13,132 nucleotides of DNA, from the NCBI GenBank assembly GCA_020061995.1, contig JAGUXE010000278.1:1-13132 (forward strand). Reading direction: 5' to 3'. The first letter of the stretch is position 1. The number at the start of each line of letters is the position of its first letter. Origin of the DNA: Ignavibacteriales bacterium. Lineage in GTDB: Bacteria; Bacteroidota; Ignavibacteria; Ignavibacteriales; Ignavibacteriaceae. A model generated the notes under the pieces. It was not told the DNA's origin and made no database searches. It was given only the letters and a program-made list of their open reading frames with translations. The position numbers and the translations under genes were made by a program. This document shows, in pieces, positions 1 through 7,532 of this stretch.

Positions 1-449
1 AATATGGTTTTCGAATAGTTAAGAATAGTGCCATTGAGATTACTGCAATTGATGATGGGTTAAGAAAATTTGTGACTATTGAAGGAAGCGATAGAGATGA
101 AATTATCTCTTCATTTAATAAATTTCTAAGCGTCTATAAAGATTTCCAATCCACTATTGAAGAGCCGATGATGAATATTCTTTCATCTTTTGATTTGAAT
201 ACACTTCAATGGAGAGTAATAATTTTTCTGAGAAAAAAGCATCGCCCCTCTCACTATTTTGCTGAAGGAGAAGCACAAATAATGTTAAGTCCTGCTGCAG
301 TTGATATTGGAGGTGTTTGTATTACTCCGCGCGAGAGCGATTTCGAGAAAATCAGTAAAAATGATATTATCGAAATTTTTAATGAGGTTTTTATAAGTCC
401 TTTAGAACTTAAAAATTTTTCGGAAATACTTGGTAAAGCTTACAGTTAA
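1..449 (+). CDS. DUF4922 / GDPGP1-like (HIT/GalT-fold) protein, 3' end only
   Basis: The reading frame is open from the left edge (first whole codon at base 3) to TAA at 447-449, so the visible 148 residues are the C-terminal part of a longer protein. A GTG at 72 is internal and I do not take it as the start. The segment with HRPSHYFAEGEA (about residues 80-91), LSPAAVDIGGVCITPRESDF and a closing acidic helix ending in a conserved EV resembles, from memory, the C-terminal part of DUF4922 proteins. These are relatives of ATP adenylyltransferases and GDP-glucose phosphorylases. Any HIT-type catalytic histidines would lie upstream and outside the window, so activity cannot be judged. A strong hairpin follows 12 bases after the stop. 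Family assignment is moderate and the substrate is unknown. Confidence 0.5.
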   Translation, partial: YGFRIVKNSAIEITAIDDGLRKFVTIEGSDRDEIISSFNKFLSVYKDFQSTIEEPMMNILSSFDLNTLQWRVIIFLRKKHRPSHYFAEGEAQIMLSPAAVDIGGVCITPRESDFEKISKNDIIEIFNEVFISPLELKNFSEILGKAYS

Positions 450-460
450 TAGTAAAATGA

Positions 461-492
461 AAAGGCTGTCTTATTAATGGAAGACAGCCTTT
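461..492. terminator. Perfect 12-bp hairpin, probable bidirectional terminator
   Basis: AAAGGCTGTCTT (461-472) and AAGACAGCCTTT (481-492) are exact reverse complements around an 8-base loop. The hairpin begins 12 bases after the stop of the + strand gene. The downstream tail is only moderately T-rich on either strand, but the A/T ends of the stem themselves supply A...T flanks. It lies between convergent genes and so could stop transcription from both, although it is 139 bases beyond the malic enzyme stop. Confidence 0.7.
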
Positions 493-630
493 GCTTATAT
501 TAAAGGATTAACTCTCCTTACCAATTTAAGAGTAGTTTTTTCGAGTATGGCTTTTTTTTCTAAATAAAATTGCCACCATCTCTCGAAGACACAAAGCCTT
601 GCCTCCGGTGCGTAAGGTAAATTATAAATA

Positions 631-2886
631 TTATATCTTTTCGTTAGCTTCTACAACCGCAATTGCAGCCATATTTACTATATCATTAATATCAGCACCT
701 TTTTGGAGAACGTGAACCGGTTTACTCATCCCCATCAAAATAGGACCGATTACATCAGCATTTGCCATTCGCCATAAAAGTTTGTAAGCAATGTTTCCGG
801 AATTCAGATCAGGGAATACAAGTACATTTGCGCGTCCCTTCAAATCTGAAAATGCAAAATATTCATTTATGATTTCCGGAGCGACAGCTGTATCAGCCTG
901 CATTTCACCGTCAACCATTAAATCAGGATATTTTTCTTTCAACATCTCGACTGCTTTTCTAACCTTAATTGATTGAGGATAAGGAGCACTACCGAAATTA
1001 CTAAATGAAAGTAATGCAATCTTCGGAACCATGCTAAATCTCTTAACAGTTTGTGCAGATAGATAAGCAATTTCAACAAGTTCATCTGCAGATGGATCAA
1101 CGTTAACGGTAGTATCGGCAAAGAAATAAACTTTTTTATTTACATGAACCATATACATACCAGATACGCGTTTAACCCCTTCTGCAAGTTCAACTATTTG
1201 TAATGCGGGTCTAATGGTTTCGGGATAGAAAGAGGTTAATCCCGATATTAATCCATCAGCATCACCTAATCGAACCATCATCGAACCGAAATAATTATTT
1301 TGTTTGATTAAATTTTTAGCTTCTGATTTTGAAACACCACGACGTTGTCTGATTTTGTAAAATTCATCAACATAAGATTGGAATTTTGCATCTTTAAGAG
1401 GATCAATAAATGTCATTCCTTCTGAATTAATATGATGATCTTCAATCTGTTTTTGAATGACATCGTAATTACCAAGAAGAATTGGTTCGGCAATATTATC
1501 TTCGACTAACTGTTGGGCGGCTTTTAATATTTTGTATTGCTCTCCTTCAGGGAAAACAATTTTTCGTGGATGCCCTTTAGCTTTTTCAACAGTTCTTCTT
1601 ACAACTTCTCGTGAAATTCCAAGATGCTCAAGAAGTTCTTCTTTATATGCATCCCAATCGGTAATTTCTTTTCTTGCAACTTTTGTTTCCATAGCCGCTT
1701 TGGCAACAGCCGGAGCAACTGATGTTAATACTCTAGGGTCGAACGGTTTTGGTATAATGTATTCAGGACCGAATGCTAAATCAAGTCCGCCGTAAGCTCT
1801 TTTAACTGCATCGGGAACTTCTTCTTTTGCTAATTCTGCAAGAGCATGAGATGCGGCAAGTTTCATTTCATCATTAATTTGACTTGCTCTTACATCAAGA
1901 GCTCCTCTGAATATAAATGGAAATCCCAACACATTATTAACTTGATTAGGGAAATCGGATCTGCCGGTAGCAATAATAATATCATTTCTGGCAGCTTTTG
2001 CATCATCATAAGAAATTTCAGGATTCGGGTTTGCAAGTGCGAATACAATAGGATTCGGCGCCATTGAACGAATCATATCCTGGGTTACTTTCCCTCCGGA
2101 GGATAATCCGACAAAAACATTTGCACCTTTAAGTGCATCGGCAATTGTTCTCTTATCTGTTTCGACTGCATACTTTTCTTTGAATTCATTCATGTTTTTA
2201 GGACGACCCTTGTAAATGACACCTGAAGAATCGCACATCATAATATTTTCACGTTTTACACCAAGAAGCAAGTAAAGGTTTGCACAAGCAATCGCTGATG
2301 CACCTGCTCCACTAAATACAATTACAATTTCTTCCAATTTTTTCTTGGCAATATGACAAGCGTTTATCAATGCCGCACCGCTAATAATGGCAGTCCCGTG
2401 TTGATCATCATGAAAAACGGGGATGTTCATTGTACGCTTTAATTCTTCTTCGATATAAAAACATTCAGGGGCTTTGATATCTTCAAGATTAATTCCGCCA
2501 AAAGTTGGTTCCAATATTTGACATGTTCTGATAATCTCTTGACTATCTTCAGTATTCAGTTCGATATCAAACACATCGATATCAGCAAATCTTTTAAATA
2601 ATACACCTTTACCTTCCATAACCGGTTTACCGGCTAACGCACCTATGTTACCTAATCCCAATACGGCAGTACCATTTGAAATTACTGCGACTAAATTGCC
2701 TTTGGCAGTATATTCATAAGCTAATGATGGATCTTTTTCGATTTCGAGGCACGGATCTGCTACGCCCGGAGTGTATGCTAAAGAGAGGTCTCGTTGAGTT
2801 AAACAGGGTTTTGAAGGAATGACTTCGATTTTCCCTTTTCTTCCCTGACTGTGATACTCAAGAGCTTCGTTCTTAGAAATTTTCAT
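631..2886 (-). CDS. maeB: NADP-dependent malic enzyme with C-terminal phosphotransacetylase-like domain
   Basis: It converts malate to pyruvate and CO2 with reduction of NAD(P), feeding pyruvate and NADPH to biosynthesis in the cytoplasm. At 751 residues it has the usual length of the MaeB fusion family. Residues 1-160 form the malic N-terminal domain: Tyr38 in [19 protein letters not shown] at 86-93, metal-binding Glu135-Asp136 in [11 protein letters not shown], and Asp160-Asp161 in FHDDQHGTA. The nucleotide-binding domain has [10 protein letters not shown] at 191-200 and [10 protein letters not shown] at 283-292. Residues about 430-751 are a Pta-like domain ([47 protein letters not shown]). 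In the family this domain is regulatory (acetyl-CoA sensing in E. coli MaeB) and is not known as an active acetyltransferase. AGGAG six bases before the ATG supports the start. The gene has its own promoter candidate upstream and appears intact. Confidence 0.95.
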   Translation of the reverse strand: MKISKNEALEYHSQGRKGKIEVIPSKPCLTQRDLSLAYTPGVADPCLEIEKDPSLAYEYTAKGNLVAVISNGTAVLGLGNIGALAGKPVMEGKGVLFKRFADIDVFDIELNTEDSQEIIRTCQILEPTFGGINLEDIKAPECFYIEEELKRTMNIPVFHDDQHGTAIISGAALINACHIAKKKLEEIVIVFSGAGASAIACANLYLLLGVKRENIMMCDSSGVIYKGRPKNMNEFKEKYAVETDKRTIADALKGANVFVGLSSGGKVTQDMIRSMAPNPIVFALANPNPEISYDDAKAARNDIIIATGRSDFPNQVNNVLGFPFIFRGALDVRASQINDEMKLAASHALAELAKEEVPDAVKRAYGGLDLAFGPEYIIPKPFDPRVLTSVAPAVAKAAMETKVARKEITDWDAYKEELLEHLGISREVVRRTVEKAKGHPRKIVFPEGEQYKILKAAQQLVEDNIAEPILLGNYDVIQKQIEDHHINSEGMTFIDPLKDAKFQSYVDEFYKIRQRRGVSKSEAKNLIKQNNYFGSMMVRLGDADGLISGLTSFYPETIRPALQIVELAEGVKRVSGMYMVHVNKKVYFFADTTVNVDPSADELVEIAYLSAQTVKRFSMVPKIALLSFSNFGSAPYPQSIKVRKAVEMLKEKYPDLMVDGEMQADTAVAPEIINEYFAFSDLKGRANVLVFPDLNSGNIAYKLLWRMANADVIGPILMGMSKPVHVLQKGADINDIVNMAAIAVVEANEKI

Positions 2887-2892
2887 CTGAGT

Positions 2893-2897
2893 CTCCT
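2893..2897 (-). promoter_or_regulatory. Ribosome binding site of the malic enzyme gene
   Basis: AGGAG read on the minus strand lies six bases before the ATG at 2886. It is one of the clearest Shine-Dalgarno sites in a window where many starts lack one. Confidence 0.7.
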
Positions 2898-2945
2898 GAA
2901 AATTCGTTGAGGTATTTTGAATAACAATTAATTAAAACTGGTGTG

Positions 2946-2976
2946 AAAACTTAAGTATTTGAAGAAGTAAATGCAA
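2946..2976 (-). promoter_or_regulatory. Candidate Bacteroidetes-type promoter of maeB
   Basis: On the minus strand a TTG (2976-2974) is followed by exactly 20 bases and then TAAGTTTT (2953-2946), a 7 of 8 match to the Bacteroidetes -7 element TAnnTTTG. Transcription would start near 2941 and leave a leader of about 55 bases. The same geometry recurs upstream of the sigma factor gene at 12629-12599, which strengthens both. It is found by eye only. Confidence 0.4.
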
Positions 2977-3017
2977 TGAAATGTGATTGAATCGCAAGTG
3001 GGTAACTATGTTTTTAT

Positions 3018-3038
3018 CAACTCAAATAATGTGAGTTG
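3018..3038. repeat. 7-bp inverted repeat between mlaE and maeB
   Basis: CAACTCA (3018-3024) and TGAGTTG (3032-3038) are exact reverse complements around a 7-base loop, 21 bases beyond the permease stop codon and upstream of the maeB promoter candidate. No T-run follows on the minus strand, so a classic terminator is doubtful. A protein-binding palindrome or a weak transcript-end hairpin are both possible. Confidence 0.35.
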
Positions 3039-3059
3039 CTTAAAACTATTATCGAATAG

Positions 3060-3830
3060 TCAAAATAAAAACATCCAGAGGACGTAATCTAGAATGAGTA
3101 TTAATGCAGCGGAAAGAACAAACGACCTGATAGTTGAAAGCCCGACTCCTTCAGCTCCCCCTTCAGTTCTTAAGCCTATATGACAACCGACCAAAGAAGT
3201 GACAGCACCGAAAAATACTGTTTTAATTACACCTGCAAGAAAATCGAAGAAGATAAAATATCTTTTTACTGATTGAAAAAATACGGCTTCGGATACACCA
3301 AGAAAGTAATCACTAACTACATAAGCTCCAAGTACGGCAATCACATTAGCAAATATTACAATGAGAGGCATCATAATTACAGCAGCAACAAAACGGGGCA
3401 TTGCAAGGTAACGTACAGGACTTATTGCCATGCTTTCAAGTGCATCAATCTGTTCAGTGACTTTCATCGTACCGAGTTCGGCGGCGATTGAAGCCCCAAC
3501 TCTGCCGGCAATTACAATTCCTGTTAATACCGGCCCCAATTCTGTAATTATTGCACGACTGGTTGAACCACCAAGAAATGATAATGGAGCAATCCCTTTT
3601 AATTGATAAGCAGCCTGCCATGCAGCAACGGCACCGGTGAATATTGCAATTATTAAAACTAACGGAAGGGAATTCACTCCTATGTGTTCCATCTGATAGA
3701 GTACAAGTTTTCTGTTCTTCGGAATTTTATGTATGTTTTTTAATATACCGAAGAACAACTGAGAGACTTGCCCAATCTCTTGAAATAGATCTATTGTAAT
3801 TTTACCAAGCTTAGCAAAAAAGCGTGTCAA
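3060..3830 (-). CDS. MlaE-family ABC transporter permease
   Basis: This is an inner-membrane permease of the Mla/MCE lipid-transport type, which moves phospholipid or another lipid between the membranes together with an ATPase (MlaF) and an MCE protein (MlaD). At 256 residues it is full length. The family signature is clear at 97-133 (ELGPVLTGIVIAGRVGAS and AAELGTMKVTEQIDALESM), followed by the YLAMPRFVAAVIMMPL helix and a C-terminal hydrophobic end. It has an amphipathic N-terminal helix and about five membrane segments. The start is TTG at 3830: the codon immediately upstream is a TAA stop and the first internal Met is residue 47, inside the conserved fold, so TTG is the best choice. The Shine-Dalgarno is weak (GGAA about nine bases upstream). 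No mlaF or mlaD gene lies next to it, so partners must be encoded elsewhere. Confidence 0.9.
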   Translation of the reverse strand: MTRFFAKLGKITIDLFQEIGQVSQLFFGILKNIHKIPKNRKLVLYQMEHIGVNSLPLVLIIAIFTGAVAAWQAAYQLKGIAPLSFLGGSTSRAIITELGPVLTGIVIAGRVGASIAAELGTMKVTEQIDALESMAISPVRYLAMPRFVAAVIMMPLIVIFANVIAVLGAYVVSDYFLGVSEAVFFQSVKRYFIFFDFLAGVIKTVFFGAVTSLVGCHIGLRTEGGAEGVGLSTIRSFVLSAALILILDYVLWMFLF

Positions 3831-3934
3831 TTAAAGTTCCAAAATTTGATTTACTAAAATAGTTATAAAGTTGAATTTTCCACTAATGCTTTAAATATGT
3901 AATTAAAAAATCAGAATAATTCTTTAAGCTAGTT

Positions 3935-4738
3935 TTATTTTTTACCGAAAAAGAATAACAAGGGTCTTATTAATCTGTCCCCCCAAGCTTTCTCTGTATG
4001 CAGTGCTCCTTTATCATAAACATAATCAATGTCTTCGCCTATTATATATCCTTTTTGAGTAAGAAGTGAATACATTTTTTGAGCGTCTCTTTTACCGTCT
4101 TCACCGCTATCGATATAGATTTTAATATGTTTCTTTAACCCTTCATATTTTTCAATCATCCGGAATATTTTATTGTTATCAAAATAAAATGCGCTAGACA
4201 AACATGCTGCTTTTGAAAAAACATTCGGATAATTCCAGACAAGAAGAAATGAAATCAATCCCCCCATCGAAGAGCCCATTACAGAAGTGTTTTCTCTGTC
4301 GGTAAGAGTTCGATAATTTGAATCAATAAAATCCTTTAACCCTGTAGAAAGATATTTGAGGTAATGATTTCCTTTTACTGAATCGCTATACTCCTCAAGT
4401 CTATCAGGGGAATTATAAACTCCAACTACAATTACTTCATTCATTAAATTAGTTTTAATCAATTTAGAAATAGTCTCGTCCACTCTCCAATCAACTCCGA
4501 TATATGCGGTTTTGGGATCCATAATATTTTGCCCATCGTGCATATAGAGAACCGGGTAGTGTTTGCTTCGATCAAGTTTGTATGATGGAGGAAGCCACAC
4601 AATAATATCACGTTGATAACTGAGATGAGAGAAAGAATGTCCTCTGTGATAAATTACATCACCAATAATTTTATCACGACCGGATCGGCGAGCTTTTTTC
4701 TCTTTAAATATTTCTGTTTTTAAAAAAAGTTTTGTCAT
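3935..4738 (-). CDS. Alpha/beta-hydrolase, esterase D / enterochelin-esterase-like family
   Basis: This is a serine hydrolase of the PF00756 type. In a 267-residue protein I see YMHDGQNIMD at 65-74 (oxyanion-hole strand), the nucleophile elbow GSSMGG at 155-160 with Ser157 as nucleophile, a probable acid at Asp214 (IDSGEDGKRD) and the catalytic His247 in GALHTEKAW. All triad members are therefore present. No signal peptide is visible. The N-terminus is very basic (KEKKARRSGRDK at 12-23), so it is probably cytoplasmic. The substrate cannot be read from sequence: relatives act on acetyl esters, S-formylglutathione-type thioesters or siderophore esters. The start ATG at 4738 has only a weak purine stretch before it. 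It lies 104 bases upstream of the MlaE gene on the same strand, and co-transcription is possible. Confidence 0.85.
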   Translation of the reverse strand: MTKLFLKTEIFKEKKARRSGRDKIIGDVIYHRGHSFSHLSYQRDIIVWLPPSYKLDRSKHYPVLYMHDGQNIMDPKTAYIGVDWRVDETISKLIKTNLMNEVIVVGVYNSPDRLEEYSDSVKGNHYLKYLSTGLKDFIDSNYRTLTDRENTSVMGSSMGGLISFLLVWNYPNVFSKAACLSSAFYFDNNKIFRMIEKYEGLKKHIKIYIDSGEDGKRDAQKMYSLLTQKGYIIGEDIDYVYDKGALHTEKAWGDRLIRPLLFFFGKK

Positions 4739-4837
4739 TAATCCATAATAATTTTTTGACTCAATAGCTTTTCAATAGTTGGCTGATTAATTTATTTACT
4801 AAATATGAAAATAAAAAATGATTCAAGAAAAATTTTG

Positions 4838-4845
4838 TATTTTTG
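4838..4845 (+). promoter_or_regulatory. Possible -7 element upstream of the membrane protein gene
   Basis: TATTTTTG matches TAnnTTTG and lies 32 bases before the ATG at 4878. No convincing TTG occurs about 20 bases upstream, so this is only half of the expected promoter. Confidence 0.2.
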
Positions 4846-4877
4846 AATTAATCTTCATTTATGACAAACTTAACAAT

Positions 4878-5636
4878 ATGAAACAAACTATTATACTTTG
4901 GCTATCTGCTTTATTCATAACTCTATTGGCTGGATATACAAATAATGTGACAAGCCCGGAATTTCCGGTCAGCGGGACTATTGGTATTAACGGGAAGAAA
5001 GTCACTTATTATTTTGATAAAGTTTTGCGTGACAGTAGTAATTATAAAGTACTTATTCGGACTGATATAGATTCAGTTAAAGGGAGATTTATATTTTCAG
5101 AAAGCAACAATAACAATTTGGATACAATCACACTGGCAAACGAAAATCAATCTCTTATCGGGGAACTCCCTTTTCCGGGTCCTTTGAAAAAAATCCACTA
5201 TAAAGTTGAACTTGAAAGAGATAATAAAAAGTATTTTATCCCTACTGAAAAGGGAGAAGAGATAGTATTCATGGGAAAAGTACCTACGACCTTGAAGGTA
5301 CTCTTATTCATTACATTTTTTATCGGATTATTATTTTCTGTTAGAACCGGATTAGAATATTTTAATCCGCACCCTCATACAAAAAAGATGATGTTGTTCA
5401 CAATAATTCCATTTGCATTATATGGATTTTTTGTATCTCCGGTTTATAAAACATTCGAACTGAATATGGTCGGCAGTCAATTTGCAAATCCGTTAGATTT
5501 GTTTAGGTTGAGTAGCCTTAGTTATTTCTGTGTGTGGACATTTTTCGGATTAATAATCTTTAAAGCAAAAGATGCAAAGTTTTGGGGTTTGGTCGCAAGC
5601 ATCATAACGTTAGTGATGGCAATAATTTTACATTAA
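4878..5636 (+). CDS. Unrecognised membrane protein with extracytoplasmic domain and four C-terminal helices
   Basis: I do not recognise this family. I take the start at ATG 4878 (252 residues) instead of the in-frame ATG at 4818, because residues 1-22 then form a typical signal anchor: a basic start MKQ followed by a hydrophobic run to LLAGY. The longer start would put a charged extension before it. Residues about 25-135 are a polar, beta-rich segment opening with PEFPVSGTIGINGKKVTYYF and then repeated KV.L.R strands, probably a small sandwich facing the periplasm. Hydrophobic helices follow at about 137-157, 170-190, 210-228 and 234-251, separated by short loops that include NPHPHTKK at 163-170. 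No catalytic motif is seen. It diverges from the esterase gene and converges with the phosphatase gene 8 bases away, so it is probably monocistronic. No good Shine-Dalgarno is present. Confidence 0.7.
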   Translation: MKQTIILWLSALFITLLAGYTNNVTSPEFPVSGTIGINGKKVTYYFDKVLRDSSNYKVLIRTDIDSVKGRFIFSESNNNNLDTITLANENQSLIGELPFPGPLKKIHYKVELERDNKKYFIPTEKGEEIVFMGKVPTTLKVLLFITFFIGLLFSVRTGLEYFNPHPHTKKMMLFTIIPFALYGFFVSPVYKTFELNMVGSQFANPLDLFRLSSLSYFCVWTFFGLIIFKAKDAKFWGLVASIITLVMAIILH

Positions 5637-5644
5637 ATAAATAA

Positions 5645-6400
5645 TCAATTATTCAGCAATTCGATAACATCTGCATGAAGTATAGGTGATGCAGCAATTA
5701 TAGAATCCCCGGTTTCAGCCGGATTCCCCTTATAATCAGTTATAATTCCACCTGCACCATTTACAATAGGAATCAAAGCCATCGTATCCCAAATATTCAT
5801 TATAGGATCAATCATAATATCTGCAAAACCTGTCGCCAGTAAATAATAACCATAACAATCCCCCCAATTGCGATACAATTTAACACGGCGTAATAATCCG
5901 TTAAATTTTTCTCTATCTTGATACATCGCAATATTTAAATGATCAGTAGTTAAAAGAGTTGCATCGCTTAATAGGCTAACATCTCGGACTTTAGTTTTAA
6001 TACCATTAATAAAGGCCGATTTATTATCGCCGATTAAATATTCATTTAAAATCGGTTGATTAATAACACCAAGAATTGGTTGCCCATTTTTTGTTAACGC
6101 TATAAGTGTCCCGAAAGTTACTGCACCGGAGATGAAACTTTTTGTTCCGTCAATTGGATCAAGAATCCATTGATATTCTGCTTCGTAGTTATACATTCCG
6201 AATTCTTCCCCGATAATACCATGTTCGGGAAAAGTTTTCATTATCATTTCACGCATTATCTCTTCAGCTTTTTTATCTGCGATAGTAACAGGTGAATTAT
6301 CACTTTTAGCATCAATACTAACTTTAGTACGAAAATAATTCTTAATAACGTCACCACTTGCATCGGCTAAACTTCTTGAGAATTCTTCAAACTCTTTCAT
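5645..6400 (-). CDS. hisN: Inositol-monophosphatase-family phosphatase, HisN-type histidinol-phosphatase likely
   Basis: This is a Mg-dependent, Li-sensitive-superfamily phosphomonoesterase of 251 residues, full length. Metal ligands are all present: Glu65 in GIIGEEFG, Asp81 and Asp84 in WILDPIDGTKSFISG, and Asp205 in NIWDTMALIPIVNGAGG. The DPIDGTKSF form followed by FGTLIAL and LGVINQP matches the histidinol-phosphate phosphatase (HisN) branch better than classic SuhB/inositol phosphatases or CysQ. It may therefore complete histidine synthesis. However, no other his gene is near, and its partners here are a SpoIID-like gene and a glycosyltransferase, so a sugar or polyol phosphate is a real alternative. 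It starts five bases after the glycosyltransferase stop, without a clear Shine-Dalgarno, which suggests translational coupling. Confidence 0.85.
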   Translation of the reverse strand: MKEFEEFSRSLADASGDVIKNYFRTKVSIDAKSDNSPVTIADKKAEEIMREMIMKTFPEHGIIGEEFGMYNYEAEYQWILDPIDGTKSFISGAVTFGTLIALTKNGQPILGVINQPILNEYLIGDNKSAFINGIKTKVRDVSLLSDATLLTTDHLNIAMYQDREKFNGLLRRVKLYRNWGDCYGYYLLATGFADIMIDPIMNIWDTMALIPIVNGAGGIITDYKGNPAETGDSIIAASPILHADVIELLNN

Positions 6401-6405
6401 AAACT

Positions 6406-7503
6406 TTATCTATTATTAATCTTTTTGTAATGATGAATTAACTGATCCGTAACTTTTAACATTTCGAACATATCCAAAACTTTTTCACGTGCTGATTTAC
6501 CTAATCTCAATCTTAGCTCGGAATCATTAATCAGCAATGTAATTTTATCAACAAGATCGCTAACATTTTTATTTTCAAAAAATAGTCCATCTTGCTGATC
6601 AGTAATAATATCAAGCACACCGTCTGACCTTGTTGCAACAGAAGGAAGTTCCATTGACATTGCCTCAACCAAAGCCATACCAAACGCTTCAGCATGAGAT
6701 GGAAAAACAAATATATCCATTGCTGAAAGAACATCAGGAATATCGGAACGATAACCCGTAAAGACTACGTTACTAACCGATTTCCCTTTTTCTATAATTT
6801 TCGCTGCATAAATATCTTCGCTAAAACTTGCTTCGCCGGCTATAAGAAATTTTAAGTTATTAAATTTCTCATTAAGAATTTCTGCTGCATTCAGAAAATC
6901 CATATGCCCTTTTCCCGGACTAAATCGCCCTGTCATTCCGATTACAATTTCATCATCTGTTATACCAAATTCTTTTCTAACGGAAGTTTCTTTCTTTTTG
7001 AATCTGTTTGAATCAATTCCGTCATATAAAATCTTGATAGCGCTTTCATCTATAGGACAAGTATCAATTAGATTTTTTTTTATTATTTCACTAATCGCAA
7101 AAATTATATTTACCCTTTTGTAAATCCAACGATGAAGAAAATCTTTTTTCACAATAAAAGAACCGACATGCTTCGTCAATATTAATGGTATTTTTTTACT
7201 AACATAAGTTAGTGCGGGAACGAGAATCCATAAATCTTTGGAAGCGTGAGTATGAATTATGTCATACTGATTTTTGCGGATTATATTTACCAATTTATGG
7301 ATTTTGAAGGGATGGAAATAACTTTCGGCTTTAACAGTAATTACATTTACCAAATTTTCAATTGCTTTCAAATGAAGCTTGGAGTCCGGGTAGCAAAGTA
7401 AATCGACTTCGATATTATGTTCTCTTAAAGCAAGAAGCGATGTCAATGTATACATCTCCATTCCGCCCCAACTTCTTGATAAACATGAATAAAGCAGTTT
7501 CAT
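6406..7503 (-). CDS. GT4-family glycosyltransferase
   Basis: This is a retaining GT-B glycosyltransferase of 365 residues that transfers a sugar from a nucleotide-sugar donor, probably onto a lipid carrier, lipopolysaccharide or another cell-surface glycan. The N-terminal acceptor domain opens with MKLLYSCLSRSWGGMEMYTL, including the glycine-rich loop at 13-15, and contains DIIHTHASKD at 81-90. The donor domain starts near 186 with IGMTGRFSPGKGH and has FLIAGEASF. It also has the family's E-x7-E motif, Glu272 and Glu280, in AEAFGMALVEAMSM. No transmembrane helix is seen, so it is probably a cytoplasmic or peripheral enzyme. It lies 29 bases after the SpoIID-like gene and 5 bases before the phosphatase gene on the same strand. 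The acceptor and sugar cannot be inferred. Confidence 0.9.
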   Translation of the reverse strand: MKLLYSCLSRSWGGMEMYTLTSLLALREHNIEVDLLCYPDSKLHLKAIENLVNVITVKAESYFHPFKIHKLVNIIRKNQYDIIHTHASKDLWILVPALTYVSKKIPLILTKHVGSFIVKKDFLHRWIYKRVNIIFAISEIIKKNLIDTCPIDESAIKILYDGIDSNRFKKKETSVRKEFGITDDEIVIGMTGRFSPGKGHMDFLNAAEILNEKFNNLKFLIAGEASFSEDIYAAKIIEKGKSVSNVVFTGYRSDIPDVLSAMDIFVFPSHAEAFGMALVEAMSMELPSVATRSDGVLDIITDQQDGLFFENKNVSDLVDKITLLINDSELRLRLGKSAREKVLDMFEMLKVTDQLIHHYKKINNR

Positions 7504-7532
7504 AAGAAATAGTTATTTGTTATTTGATCGAA

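Noticed and set aside
1532..2067. Two + strand open frames of 87 and 73 residues opposite the malic enzyme gene
   Set aside because: Both are antisense shadows of a well-conserved 751-residue gene and show no protein family features.
3822..3834. TTGACA on the minus strand as a -35 box
   Set aside because: It coincides with the first codons of the MlaE gene, and no -10 element or downstream gene start fits.
4818..4877. Upstream ATG extension of the membrane protein
   Set aside because: It would place 20 mostly non-conserved-looking residues in front of a good signal anchor, and it overlaps the promoter-like octamer.
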